Below, in pieces: positions 18,711 to 26,480 of a DNA stretch of 64,000 nt. A model generated the notes under the pieces. It saw only the letters and a program-made list of their open reading frames with translations. It did no database searches and was not told the DNA's origin. Each line of letters starts with the position of its first letter. Within the stretch, counting starts at the first letter, position 1. Where the stretch lies: the NCBI GenBank assembly GCA_027484605.1, contig JAIXSR010000158.1:31789-95788 (forward strand), in the 5' to 3' direction. A program made the translations under genes and the position numbers. The stretch comes from Hyphomicrobiales bacterium (GTDB taxonomy: Bacteria > Pseudomonadota > Alphaproteobacteria > Rhizobiales > Beijerinckiaceae).

Positions 18711-21148
18711 GTCGTACCCTTCGCCACCGCGTCGGGCGGCCGTTCCGAGGCGATGAAGGATCCGGAGCCGCCACCGGGCATGTTGGTGATTTCCAGCCGG
18801 CGCGTCGGATAGGGCACCTCGATCTTCGCGGCACGCAGTCGGCGGAAGATGTCGAACAGCAATTCGCTGCGCGTCGTCGCCATGGCATCGACATCGCAGA
18901 AGCAGCGCAGCTCGAAATCAAGCCCCGATTCGCCGAGATTCTTGAAGATCACGACCGGCGCCGGCTCGCTCATCACCTCGCGATGGGCAAGCGCGGCATC
19001 GCGCAGCAGGTTCTGCACCTCGTCCGGATCCGATTGGTAATCGACATTGATCGGAATGATGATCCGGCCTGTACGGTCGGCATGCATCCAGTTCTTCACG
19101 CGGCCGCTGATGAATTCAGAATTGGGGATGATCAGGCTGGCGCGGTCGAAAGTCTGGATCTCGGTCGCCCGGACATTGATCCGCTTCACCGTGCCCTGCT
19201 CGTCGCCGACGACGATCCAGTCGCCCACGCGGATCGGCCGCTCCCAGAGCAGGATCAGCCCCGAGACGAAATTCCCCACGATCGACTGCAGGCCGAAACC
19301 GATCCCCAGCGAGAGCGCACCGGCCACGATGGTGATCTTGTCGAGCGAGAACCCCGCCTGTCCGAGGGCGAGGGAGGCCGCAATGATGAACCCGACATAG
19401 CCGAAAATGGTCCGGATCGAATTCCTGAGGCCGATATCGAGGCCGGTATGCGGCAGGTAATGCGTGTCCAGCCAGTTCTGGATCGCCTTGGTGATGAGGA
19501 TGCCGATCAGGAACAGCATCAGCGCGAGCGCGATGGTCGAGAGCGAGATCGTCACGCCGCCGACCTGGAACCCGAAGAAGGCGGCGCGGAGATTGCCGAT
19601 CAGGTTCGACGAATCGACCCCCCAGGGTGCGAGCGCCAGCATCGCCAGCGAGACATAGAGGACCAGGCGCGCCGCACCGGAACCGAGCACGCTCATCTGG
19701 TCGAGCGAACCTGCCGTCAGGCCGGTCGCCTCGCGCACGCGGCGGCCGAGCCTGCCACGCGAGGAGAGCCCGCCCCCGACCAGCTCGTCGATGAAGACGA
19801 GGACCAGCGTCGCGACGAGGCCGAGGATCAGCAGCCAGATCACCTGCTCGACGAGGAACCCCGCGAGCGCGACATAGCCGAACAGGGCGGCCAGCAGCAC
19901 GGCACTCGCCACGCTCCAGCCCGCCAGGCGCGGCAGGATGAAATGCGAGCCGGCGCGCTCCTGGGTCTCGGCGGTCTTCTCGTCGATCTCGGTGCGGAAG
20001 GCCGCCCGCAATCCCTGGATCAGGCGGCCGACGACAAGCAGGGCGAACACGCCCTTGGTCGCGATGGTCAGCGGCAGGCTGGCCACGATGGCGGAATGAA
20101 GCGCCTCCGTGATCTTCGACAGGGCGACGATGGCCGCGACGGCACGGACGGTGCGCCAGAGCGAGATCGCCACCCGGTCGGAGACCTCGAACAGCCGCCA
20201 GCTCCGGCGGAACGGCGAGAGAACGCCCGCCGCAAGGCCGCTCATGCCGAGCACGAAGGCGATTCCGTTCGTGATCGATTCAAGCACGGGATCGGCCCGC
20301 CCGGGCAGGAGACCGAAGCTCCGGAACATCCAGAGCAGCAGGTAGAGCAGCGCTGCCGGCGCGACCGCGCTGAGCAGCACGCGCCGCAACCCGGCAAGGG
20401 CCCGGTCGACGCGCCCCGGTTCGAAGGCCTCGTCCGGCTCGCCCTCGACGGCGAAGGAGCCGGTACGGATCCAGAGCCGCGCCTTGGGCATGCCGGCCAC
20501 GGCGGCCCCGGCCAGGGCGATCAGCATCAGCAACTCGTACCAGTCGAGATTGGCGAGGATCGTCTCGGCCCATTGCCGCATCAGGAAGGTGAAGGCGGCG
20601 AAATCCTGCGGAACGGCCCGGCTGACATCGAGCCAGAGCAGGGGCGAGATGATCGAGGGGCCCTGCGCCAGAATGGCCCGGGCGAAATTGGCCCGGCGAC
20701 GCTCCGCGATGGCGTCGCGCTGCTGTTCGATCCGGAGAGCCAGCGCACGGGCCAGCCGCAGCGTCTCGTCGGATTCCTGCCAGAGTTTCTGCTGGTCGGC
20801 CCGGTCCTTGGCCACATCGGCGCTTTCGCTCTGGCCCTTGCTGGCATCCGGCGCCGGCCCGAGCCGCTCGATCCGCGCCTTGATCTCGTCGGCGCGTGGC
20901 TGCTCGCGCTGGATCAGTTCCTCGATGGCCTGGGCGATCGGATCAAGCCGCGCCCGGAGATCGGCCAGCCGCTTGTCGTCCAGCGAATCGCGCTGCAAAG
21001 CGGCCTCGATCTGGTTGAGTTCGAGTCGGCCCGTCTCGATCGGCGCGCGCCCCTCCCGCGGGGCTGGCACCTGCGCTGTGACAACCGGCACGAACAACGA
21101 AACGAAAAGAAGCAAGGCGCCGAAACGCGCCATCCAGCGGGGATGCAT
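18707..21148 (-). CDS. Large mechanosensitive channel, MscS family with DUF3772 domain
   Basis: An 813-residue protein with signal peptide (ALLLFVSLFVPVVTAQV), a periplasmic coiled-coil and DUF3772-like region (about 35-180), some ten predicted transmembrane helices (about 190-600) and a C-terminal MscS pore and beta domain (about 600-785), with LGIGFGLQSIVGNFVSGLIL, RPIRVGDWIVVGDEQGTVK, INVRATEIQTFDRASLIIPN and the late MPG-rich tail. It gates under membrane tension to release solutes during hypo-osmotic shock, in keeping with the glucan exporter next door. The ATG at 21148 is preferred over a TTG 12 codons upstream because it opens a good signal peptide. Confidence 0.92.
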   Translation of the reverse strand: MHPRWMARFGALLLFVSLFVPVVTAQVPAPREGRAPIETGRLELNQIEAALQRDSLDDKRLADLRARLDPIAQAIEELIQREQPRADEIKARIERLGPAPDASKGQSESADVAKDRADQQKLWQESDETLRLARALALRIEQQRDAIAERRRANFARAILAQGPSIISPLLWLDVSRAVPQDFAAFTFLMRQWAETILANLDWYELLMLIALAGAAVAGMPKARLWIRTGSFAVEGEPDEAFEPGRVDRALAGLRRVLLSAVAPAALLYLLLWMFRSFGLLPGRADPVLESITNGIAFVLGMSGLAAGVLSPFRRSWRLFEVSDRVAISLWRTVRAVAAIVALSKITEALHSAIVASLPLTIATKGVFALLVVGRLIQGLRAAFRTEIDEKTAETQERAGSHFILPRLAGWSVASAVLLAALFGYVALAGFLVEQVIWLLILGLVATLVLVFIDELVGGGLSSRGRLGRRVREATGLTAGSLDQMSVLGSGAARLVLYVSLAMLALAPWGVDSSNLIGNLRAAFFGFQVGGVTISLSTIALALMLFLIGILITKAIQNWLDTHYLPHTGLDIGLRNSIRTIFGYVGFIIAASLALGQAGFSLDKITIVAGALSLGIGFGLQSIVGNFVSGLILLWERPIRVGDWIVVGDEQGTVKRINVRATEIQTFDRASLIIPNSEFISGRVKNWMHADRTGRIIIPINVDYQSDPDEVQNLLRDAALAHREVMSEPAPVVIFKNLGESGLDFELRCFCDVDAMATTRSELLFDIFRRLRAAKIEVPYPTRRLEITNMPGGGSGSFIASERPPDAVAKGTT

Positions 21149-21298
21149 CAATGCGGATACCTGTATGAGAACGTCGGAACGCAACCAGCCCGGCGAATCG
21201 GGCAGTACCGTGACATGGTGTTGGTTCTAGCCCGAAACCCCGGCAGGGTCAGGGCCGAAGGCGGGCAATCCGCATCGAATTTCACGACGGGGCGCGGA

Positions 21299-22072
21299 TC
21301 AGACCACGCTTGTCATGCCGCCATCGACCATCAGGAGATGGCCATTGACATAGCTCGACGCGTCCGAGGCAAGAAAGACCGCCGCGCCGACAAGCTCGCG
21401 CACATCGCCCCAGCGCCCGGCCGGCGTCCGCTTCTCCACCCAGGCCGAGAACTCCGCATTCTTCACAAGCGCATCGTTGAGCTCGGTCTTGAAATAGCCC
21501 GGCCCGATCGCGTTGACCTGGATGTTCTGCGGCCCCCATTCGGCGGCGAGGCCGCGGGTCATCATCTTCACCCCGCCCTTGCTGGCATTGTAGGGCACGA
21601 TCGATGCCCGGCCGAGTTCGCTCTGGACCGAACCGATATTGATGATCTTGCCGCGCTTCCGGGCCAGCATGTGGCGCCCCACCGCCTGGCTGACGAAGAA
21701 CACGCTGTCGAGATTGGTGGCCTGGAGCCGGCGCCAGTCAGCCGGGTCGTAATCGACCGCCGCGCCGCGGATCTGGATGCCGGCATTGTTGATCAGGATG
21801 TCGATCGCCCCGATTTCCGCTTCGACGCGGTCGATCGCGGCCCGGCTGGAGGCTGCATCCGTGACGTCGAACGCCACGCCATCGGCCGTGAAGCCTCGCG
21901 CCCGCAACGCCGCCAGCGGCGCCTCGAGTGATTCGGCGGCGCGGGCATTGAGAACAACCGCCGCTCCGGCCTCGGCCAGCCCCTCGGCCAGGGCCAGCCC
22001 GATCCCCCGGCTCGACCCGGTGACGAGGGCGCGCCGCCCGGAAAGGTTGAAAAGGGAGAGCGCGCTGGTCAT
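21299..22072 (-). CDS. idnO: SDR-family oxidoreductase, probable gluconate 5-dehydrogenase
   Basis: A 257-residue classical short-chain dehydrogenase: cofactor loop ALVTGSSRGIGLALAEGL (about 15-32), NNAGIQIRG, catalytic Ser in NIGSVQSELG, YNASKGGVKMMTRGLA (Tyr and Lys), and C-terminal GHLLMVDGGMTSVV. The overall sequence is of the gluconate 5-dehydrogenase type, which reduces 5-keto-gluconate, and this fits the divergent idonate dehydrogenase gene 98 bases away. The start at 22072 gives the normal N-terminus (MTSALSLFNLSGRRAL). A general sugar-alcohol dehydrogenase cannot be excluded. Confidence 0.78.
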   Translation of the reverse strand: MTSALSLFNLSGRRALVTGSSRGIGLALAEGLAEAGAAVVLNARAAESLEAPLAALRARGFTADGVAFDVTDAASSRAAIDRVEAEIGAIDILINNAGIQIRGAAVDYDPADWRRLQATNLDSVFFVSQAVGRHMLARKRGKIINIGSVQSELGRASIVPYNASKGGVKMMTRGLAAEWGPQNIQVNAIGPGYFKTELNDALVKNAEFSAWVEKRTPAGRWGDVRELVGAAVFLASDASSYVNGHLLMVDGGMTSVV

Positions 22073-22170
22073 GGTCTGGCACCTTCGGGTTGCCCTCCCG
22101 GCCGCATTGTGCCGTGATAGGGACAAGGAAAACGAATGCGGTCCCGACGCGCGGGACCATGCGGGGAAAC

Positions 22171-23235
22171 ATGTTGAACGGCCAAACATCGCAACGGTCA
22201 ACCTTGGGCGTGGTCTGCCATGCCGCACGCGTGCTCAAGGTCGAGCCGGTTCCGGTGCCGGAAATCGGCGATTCGCAGGTCGAGCTGGCCATTGCCGCCG
22301 GCGGGATCTGCGGATCCGACCTGCATTATTATCTCGATGGCCGGATCGGCGCGATCGAGGTGCGCCAGCCCTTCGTGCTCGGCCACGAATTCTCCGCCAC
22401 CGTCACCGCCATCGGGCGCGCGGTCACGGCCCTGCAGGTCGGCGACCGCGTGGCCGTCAACCCGGCCCGGGCCTGCGGCACCTGCAGCTATTGCCAGGCC
22501 GGGCTGCAGATCCACTGCCTCAACATGCTGTTCTACGGATCGGCCATGCGCTTCCCCCATGTCAGCGGCGGGTTCCGTCAGACGCTCGTCGCCGAGGCCG
22601 TGCAATGCGAGAAGCTGCCGGCAGATTTCGACCTTGCCCGCGCCGCTTTTGCCGAGCCGCTGGCCGTCTGCCTCCATGCGGTGGAGCGGGCCGGCCCGCT
22701 GACCGGCCGGCGCATCCTCGTGACCGGTTGCGGCCCGATCGGGGCGCTGACGATCATGGCGGCGCGCTATGCCGGCGCAAGCGAGATCACCGTCACCGAT
22801 GTCTCCGACAGCGCCGTGGCGATGGGCCTGCGGATCGGCGCCGATATCGCGCTGAATGTCGCCCGCGAGCCCGAGAAAATGGCCGCCTTCGCTGCGAACA
22901 AGGGCAGTTTCGACGTGGTCTTCGAATGTTCGGGCCATCAATCGGCGATCCGCTCCGCCATGGAAGTGATTCGGCCGCGCGGCATCCTCGTGCTGGTCGG
23001 GCTCGGCGGCGAGACGCAGCTGATGATCAACACGGTGGTGGCCAAGGAAATCGACATGCGCGGGACCTTCCGGTTCGGCAGCGAGTTCCGCACCGCCGTG
23101 CAGGCGCTCGTCTCGGGCCGGATCGACCCGATGCCCCTGCTGACCGAGGTGATCCCCTTCCGCGAGGCGCAGCGCGCCTTCGATCTCGCGGCGGACAGGA
23201 GCCGGGCCATGAAGGTCCAGCTCGCCTTTGCCTGA
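22171..23235 (+). CDS. idnD: Zinc-dependent alcohol dehydrogenase, probable L-idonate 5-dehydrogenase
   Basis: A 354-residue medium-chain dehydrogenase. Catalytic zinc ligands are in GGICGSDLHYY and GHEFSATV; the structural zinc Cys cluster is CGTCSYCQAGLQIHC; the Rossmann nucleotide-binding region is VTGCGPIGALTIMAAR. The DLHYY...GRIGAIEVRQPFVLGHE pattern is typical of L-idonate 5-dehydrogenase, giving 5-keto-gluconate that the divergent SDR can reduce to gluconate. Two ATGs (22159, 22171) are plausible; the second has GGGGA before it. No sugar transporter or gluconate kinase is adjacent. Confidence 0.8.
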   Translation: MLNGQTSQRSTLGVVCHAARVLKVEPVPVPEIGDSQVELAIAAGGICGSDLHYYLDGRIGAIEVRQPFVLGHEFSATVTAIGRAVTALQVGDRVAVNPARACGTCSYCQAGLQIHCLNMLFYGSAMRFPHVSGGFRQTLVAEAVQCEKLPADFDLARAAFAEPLAVCLHAVERAGPLTGRRILVTGCGPIGALTIMAARYAGASEITVTDVSDSAVAMGLRIGADIALNVAREPEKMAAFAANKGSFDVVFECSGHQSAIRSAMEVIRPRGILVLVGLGGETQLMINTVVAKEIDMRGTFRFGSEFRTAVQALVSGRIDPMPLLTEVIPFREAQRAFDLAADRSRAMKVQLAFA

Positions 23236-23243
23236 GGAAGAGA

Positions 23244-23274
23244 GCCGGCCCCGGGCCGTGCCCGGGCCGCCGGC
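23244..23274. terminator. GC-rich hairpin between convergent idnD and acdS
   Basis: A 13-bp stem (23244-23256 with 23260-23274, two-base bulge at 23267-23268) around a 3-base loop in the 40-base gap between the two stops. It lacks a T run on either strand, so it may act as a transcription roadblock or with Rho rather than as a classical intrinsic terminator. Confidence 0.45.
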
Positions 23275-23275
23275 C

Positions 23276-24295
23276 TCAGCCGTTGCGATAGGTGTAGCTG
23301 TAGCCGTTGATCGCCGGGGCGCCGCCGAGATGGGCATAGAGGACGTTTGACCCGGCCGGGAAGTAGCCCTTCTTCACCAGGTCGATCATCGCCTGCATCG
23401 ACTTCCCCTCATAGACGGGGTCGGTGATCATCGCCTCGGTGCGGGCCGCCAGTCGGATCGCCTCGTTGGTCTCGGCGCTGGGAATGCCATAGGCGGGATA
23501 GGCGTAATCCTCGAGAATGACGATCTCGTCCTCGCGGACCGGGCGCCCGAGCTCGACCAGGCCGGCCGTATTGTCGACAATGGCGCGCACCTGCTCGCGC
23601 GTCTGGGCCGGCGTGCCCGAGGCATCGATCCCGATCACGCGGTCAGCCCGGTTGTCATCGGCAAAGCCGACAATCATGCCCGCCTGGGTAGAGCCGGTGA
23701 CAACGCAGACGATGATATAGTCGAAGCGGATGCCCATCTCGGCCTCCTGCTTGCGGACCTCCTCGGCGAAGCCGACATAGCCGAGCCCGCCATAGGGATG
23801 GACCGAAGCGCCGGCCGGAATGCCGTAGGGCACGCCCCCGGCATCGCGGACCGACTGGATCGCCTCCTCCCAGCTCTTGCGGATCCCGATATCGAACCCG
23901 TCCGGCACGATGCGGCTGTCCGCGCCCATCAGGCGGGTCAGGAGGATATTGCCGACGCGGTCATAGACGGCATCCTCGTGCGGCACCCAGCTCTCCTGCA
24001 CGACAACGCATTTCAGGCCGAGCTTGGCCGCGGTGGCTGCCACCATCCGGGTATGGTTCGACTGGACCCCGCCGATCGAGACCAGCGTGTCGGCCTTCTT
24101 CGCGAGGACATCCGGCACGATATATTCGAGCTTCCGCAGCTTGTTGCCCCCGAAGGCGAGGCCCGAATTGCAATCGTCCCGCTTGGCGAAAAGGTTCACC
24201 TTCCCACCCAGCACAGCACTCATGCGGGGCATCGGCTCGATCGGCGTCGGGCCGAAGGTCAGCGGATAGCGTTCGAATTTGTCGAGTCGGATCAT
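23276..24295 (-). CDS. acdS: 1-aminocyclopropane-1-carboxylate (ACC) deaminase
   Basis: A 339-residue PLP enzyme that splits ACC, the plant ethylene precursor, into 2-oxobutyrate and ammonia. The family is clear from the N-terminus ([16 protein letters not shown]), the PLP Lys in [14 protein letters not shown] (Lys52), [29 protein letters not shown], and the deaminase-specific [10 protein letters not shown] (Tyr, Glu) and [14 protein letters not shown] (Leu), which separate true AcdS from D-cysteine desulfhydrase. Two ATGs lie close together; AGGAGG is 7 bases before the second (24295) but only 1 base before the first (24301), so the second is chosen. This gives the standard length. It is divergent from an Lrp-type regulator. 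Confidence 0.96.
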   Translation of the reverse strand: MIRLDKFERYPLTFGPTPIEPMPRMSAVLGGKVNLFAKRDDCNSGLAFGGNKLRKLEYIVPDVLAKKADTLVSIGGVQSNHTRMVAATAAKLGLKCVVVQESWVPHEDAVYDRVGNILLTRLMGADSRIVPDGFDIGIRKSWEEAIQSVRDAGGVPYGIPAGASVHPYGGLGYVGFAEEVRKQEAEMGIRFDYIIVCVVTGSTQAGMIVGFADDNRADRVIGIDASGTPAQTREQVRAIVDNTAGLVELGRPVREDEIVILEDYAYPAYGIPSAETNEAIRLAARTEAMITDPVYEGKSMQAMIDLVKKGYFPAGSNVLYAHLGGAPAINGYSYTYRNG

Positions 24296-24362
24296 GGGCA
24301 TCCCTCCTGGGTTGAGGATGCGGAAACTACCATCATCAAAAGGAAAGGTGCTCTCGAAGATT

Positions 24363-24398
24363 GCTGGCTTCGTGTTCCGGATTGCGTATCAAGCCAGC
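24363..24398. repeat. 8-bp inverted repeat in the acdS-acdR promoter region
   Basis: GCTGGCTT (24363-24370) and AAGCCAGC (24391-24398) are perfect inverted arms 20 bases apart, roughly two helical turns, in the 153-base gap between the divergent acdS and acdR starts. This suits cooperative binding by a dimeric or octameric Lrp-family protein. Several ATTG motifs flank it. Confidence 0.45.
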
Positions 24399-24429
24399 CT
24401 TTGTAGATTGGATTGATCATTTATTTTGT

Positions 24430-24443
24430 ATTCTTGAAAGAAT
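24430..24443. promoter_or_regulatory. Dyad at the acdR ribosome-binding site
   Basis: ATTCTT-GA-AAGAAT (24430-24443), a perfect 6-2-6 dyad ending 5 bases before the acdR ATG and covering its GAAAG ribosome-binding site. It could be an autoregulatory operator or a small RNA hairpin. Confidence 0.35.
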
Positions 24444-24448
24444 CTCTC

Positions 24449-24913
24449 ATGCTTGAGGAAATCGATCGCGTCGACCGCCGGATTCTGAAACTCCTGCAGA
24501 AGGACGGGCGGATGTCGAATGCCGAGCTGGCGGCGCAGGTCCATACCAGCCCGGCCACCTGCCACCGGCGGACGAAGCGCCTGTTCGATCTGGGCTATAT
24601 CCGGCATGTCCGGGCAGAGATCGCGCCGCAGAAGGTCGAACGGGGAACGCTGGTGATTGTCGGCGTCGAGCTGGATCGCTCGACCCCGGAAAGCTTCGGC
24701 GCGTTCGAGGCCGCGATCCGCAAACTGTCCTTCGTGCTTGATTGCCATCTCGTGGCCGGCGATTTCGACTTCTTCCTGAAGATCCGCGTGCGGGACATCG
24801 CCGATTTCAACCATCTGCATGGCGACCAGCTGATCCGCCTGCCCGGCGTCCGGCAGACGCGCACCTTCTTCGTGATGAAGGAGGTCATCGACAATGCCGA
24901 ACTCGATTTCTGA
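24449..24913 (+). CDS. acdR: Lrp/AsnC-family regulator, probable AcdR
   Basis: A 154-residue protein with an N-terminal winged helix-turn-helix (about 1-60: VDRRILKLLQKDGRMSNAEL, TSPATCHRRTKRLFDLGYI) and a C-terminal RAM ligand-binding domain (about 65-150: HLVAGDFDFFLKIRVRDIADF). Divergent orientation to acdS is the standard arrangement of AcdR, which activates ACC deaminase in response to ACC or amino-acid signals such as leucine. The ATG at 24449 is preferred over an upstream in-frame ATG (24413) because it gives the family N-terminus. The stop is immediately followed by the stop of the converging MarR gene. Confidence 0.88.
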   Translation: MLEEIDRVDRRILKLLQKDGRMSNAELAAQVHTSPATCHRRTKRLFDLGYIRHVRAEIAPQKVERGTLVIVGVELDRSTPESFGAFEAAIRKLSFVLDCHLVAGDFDFFLKIRVRDIADFNHLHGDQLIRLPGVRQTRTFFVMKEVIDNAELDF

Positions 24914-25372
24914 TCAGGCTTCGCCGCTGGCGGCATTCTCGGCCGCAATCGTCTGGTAGAGCTGATCGATCAAAGGCAGGACGATGGCCTGCTGCTCCGG
25001 CGACAGCGATGCCATGAGCCGCTCGTGCCGCGCGAGCATGACCGGCCGCGTCGCCTGCTCGACTTCCAGGCCGGCGGCCGTCAGGCTGGCCCAGACAGCC
25101 CGGCGGTCATTGGCGCGGCGCGTGGTCGCAATCAGGCCGCGCTGCTCGAGCGCGTTGAGCGTACGGCTGAGCAGGCCGGGATCCAGCCGCGCCAGGCTGC
25201 CAAGCTGCCGGCCATTCATCTCGCCGCCAACCCCGAGCAACGAGACAACCCGCCATTCCGGGACATTGAGCCCGCCCGTCTGCCGGAGCAGACGGTTGCT
25301 CTGCCGGTTCAGCTCCGAGACGAGGCGCGCGAGACGAAACGTGATCAGGTTCTCGAGATCATGGGTCGACAT
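24914..25372 (-). CDS. MarR-family transcriptional regulator
   Basis: A 152-residue winged-helix protein: helical dimer region at both ends and a DNA-binding core about 45-105 (LGSLARLDPGLLSRTLNALE, recognition helix; then RRANDRRAVWASLT, wing). MarR proteins usually repress their own and a divergent operon until a small aromatic or other ligand binds. It is divergent from the TctC-type binding protein and amidase genes, with two palindromes between them, so it most likely controls that operon. Confidence 0.9.
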   Translation of the reverse strand: MSTHDLENLITFRLARLVSELNRQSNRLLRQTGGLNVPEWRVVSLLGVGGEMNGRQLGSLARLDPGLLSRTLNALEQRGLIATTRRANDRRAVWASLTAAGLEVEQATRPVMLARHERLMASLSPEQQAIVLPLIDQLYQTIAAENAASGEA

Positions 25373-25413
25373 GGCACTGGAAATCCGCAGCTGGAGAGGA
25401 CGGACGAAATAAC

Positions 25414-25439
25414 TGATCGATCAATAGTTGACTGGTCAA
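25414..25439. promoter_or_regulatory. Probable MarR operator region
   Basis: Two adjacent dyads in the 127-base divergent gap: TGATCGATCA (25414-25423, perfect) and TTGAC-TG-GTCAA (25428-25439, perfect 5-bp arms). They lie about 60-85 bases before the binding-protein gene and 42-67 bases before the marR start, where a repressor would block both promoters. Confidence 0.5.
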
Positions 25440-25499
25440 ATAAATAGCGCTTCCCTTGGACATCGCCCTGGCGGAAAACAGCGGGCGAGGGAGGCCATC

Positions 25500-26474
25500 A
25501 TGACACGATTCAAGTCCGTCTTTCTGGCATTGATCCTGCCCATTCTGGGGCTTTTCCCCACCTTTGGCCAGTCGCGCTACCCTGAAAGGACAATTCAGAT
25601 CATCGCACCCTACGCGCCGGGCGGCGCAGCGGACATCTTCTCCCGGATGATCGCGGCGGATCTCGAGAAACGGCTGGGCCAGCCGGTTATCGTCGTGAAC
25701 CGCCCCGGCGCCGGCACGATCATCGGGGCACAGGCCCTGATCGCGGCACCGGCTGATGGCTACACCCTGTTCCTGAGTTCCAACTCGACCTTCACGCTCA
25801 ATCCCGCCGTCATGCCGAACATCCCCTATGACGCGACGAGGGATTTCGAACCGATCGCGCAGCTCGCCACGATCGGCCTCGCCCTGCTGACCCATGTCGA
25901 CAACCCGGTCCGCGATGTGCGCGGGCTTGTGTCTGCGGCGAAGGCCGAGCCGGACAAGCTGAGCATGGCCTCCTTCGGCAATGCCACCGTCTCGCATTTC
26001 GGCGGCGAATGGTTCAAGTCGGCCGCCGGCATCCGGATGGTCCATATCCCCTATCGCGGCAGCGGCCCGGCCATGAACGATCTCGTCGCCCGGCATGTCC
26101 CCTATCTCGTCGACACGATCGTCGCGGCGAAACCACAGGTCGAGGCCGGCAAGATCCGCCCGCTCGCCGTCACCATGGCCAGCCGTTCGGCCATGATGCC
26201 GGACGTGCCGACGCTCCGGGAACTCGGCTACAGGGATATTGATCTCTCGTCCTGGGTCGCGATCGTGACGGCGAAGGGCGTTCCGGCTGATGCGCGGAAA
26301 AAGCTCTCCGATGCCATTGCCGCGATGATGCAGGATCCGGCCATGCAGGAGAGGATGCTGAAGGCCGGCTTCGAGCCCGCCTACAGGACCTATCCCGATT
26401 GGGCGGCCAGCGTGGCGGCCGAGATCGCCGCGATGAAGGCGATCGCGAGCCAGGCCGGCATCAAGGCGGAGTAG
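25500..26474 (+). CDS. Tripartite tricarboxylate transporter substrate-binding protein (Bug/TctC family)
   Basis: A 324-residue periplasmic binding protein with signal peptide (FLALILPILGLFPTFGQS) and the Bug-family N-terminus YPERTIQIIAPYAPGGAADI, then VNRPGAGTIIGAQALIAAPADGYTLF, VHIPYRGSGPAMNDLVARHV and PDVPTLRELGY. Such proteins bind carboxylates, amides or aromatic acids. The membrane partners TctA/TctB are not adjacent, which is common since Bug proteins are often orphan and sometimes act in sensing. The start at 25500 has GGGAGG before it. It is 6 bases upstream of an amidase gene, suggesting uptake and hydrolysis of one amide compound. Confidence 0.9.
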   Translation: MTRFKSVFLALILPILGLFPTFGQSRYPERTIQIIAPYAPGGAADIFSRMIAADLEKRLGQPVIVVNRPGAGTIIGAQALIAAPADGYTLFLSSNSTFTLNPAVMPNIPYDATRDFEPIAQLATIGLALLTHVDNPVRDVRGLVSAAKAEPDKLSMASFGNATVSHFGGEWFKSAAGIRMVHIPYRGSGPAMNDLVARHVPYLVDTIVAAKPQVEAGKIRPLAVTMASRSAMMPDVPTLRELGYRDIDLSSWVAIVTAKGVPADARKKLSDAIAAMMQDPAMQERMLKAGFEPAYRTYPDWAASVAAEIAAMKAIASQAGIKAE

Positions 26475-26480
26475 GACCGG

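Noticed and set aside
18983..21931. Very long plus-strand open frame opposite the MscS and dehydrogenase genes
   Set aside because: Composition is Arg/Asp/Gln-rich low complexity, typical of antisense reading of hydrophobic codons; it crosses two unrelated genes and lacks any family signal.
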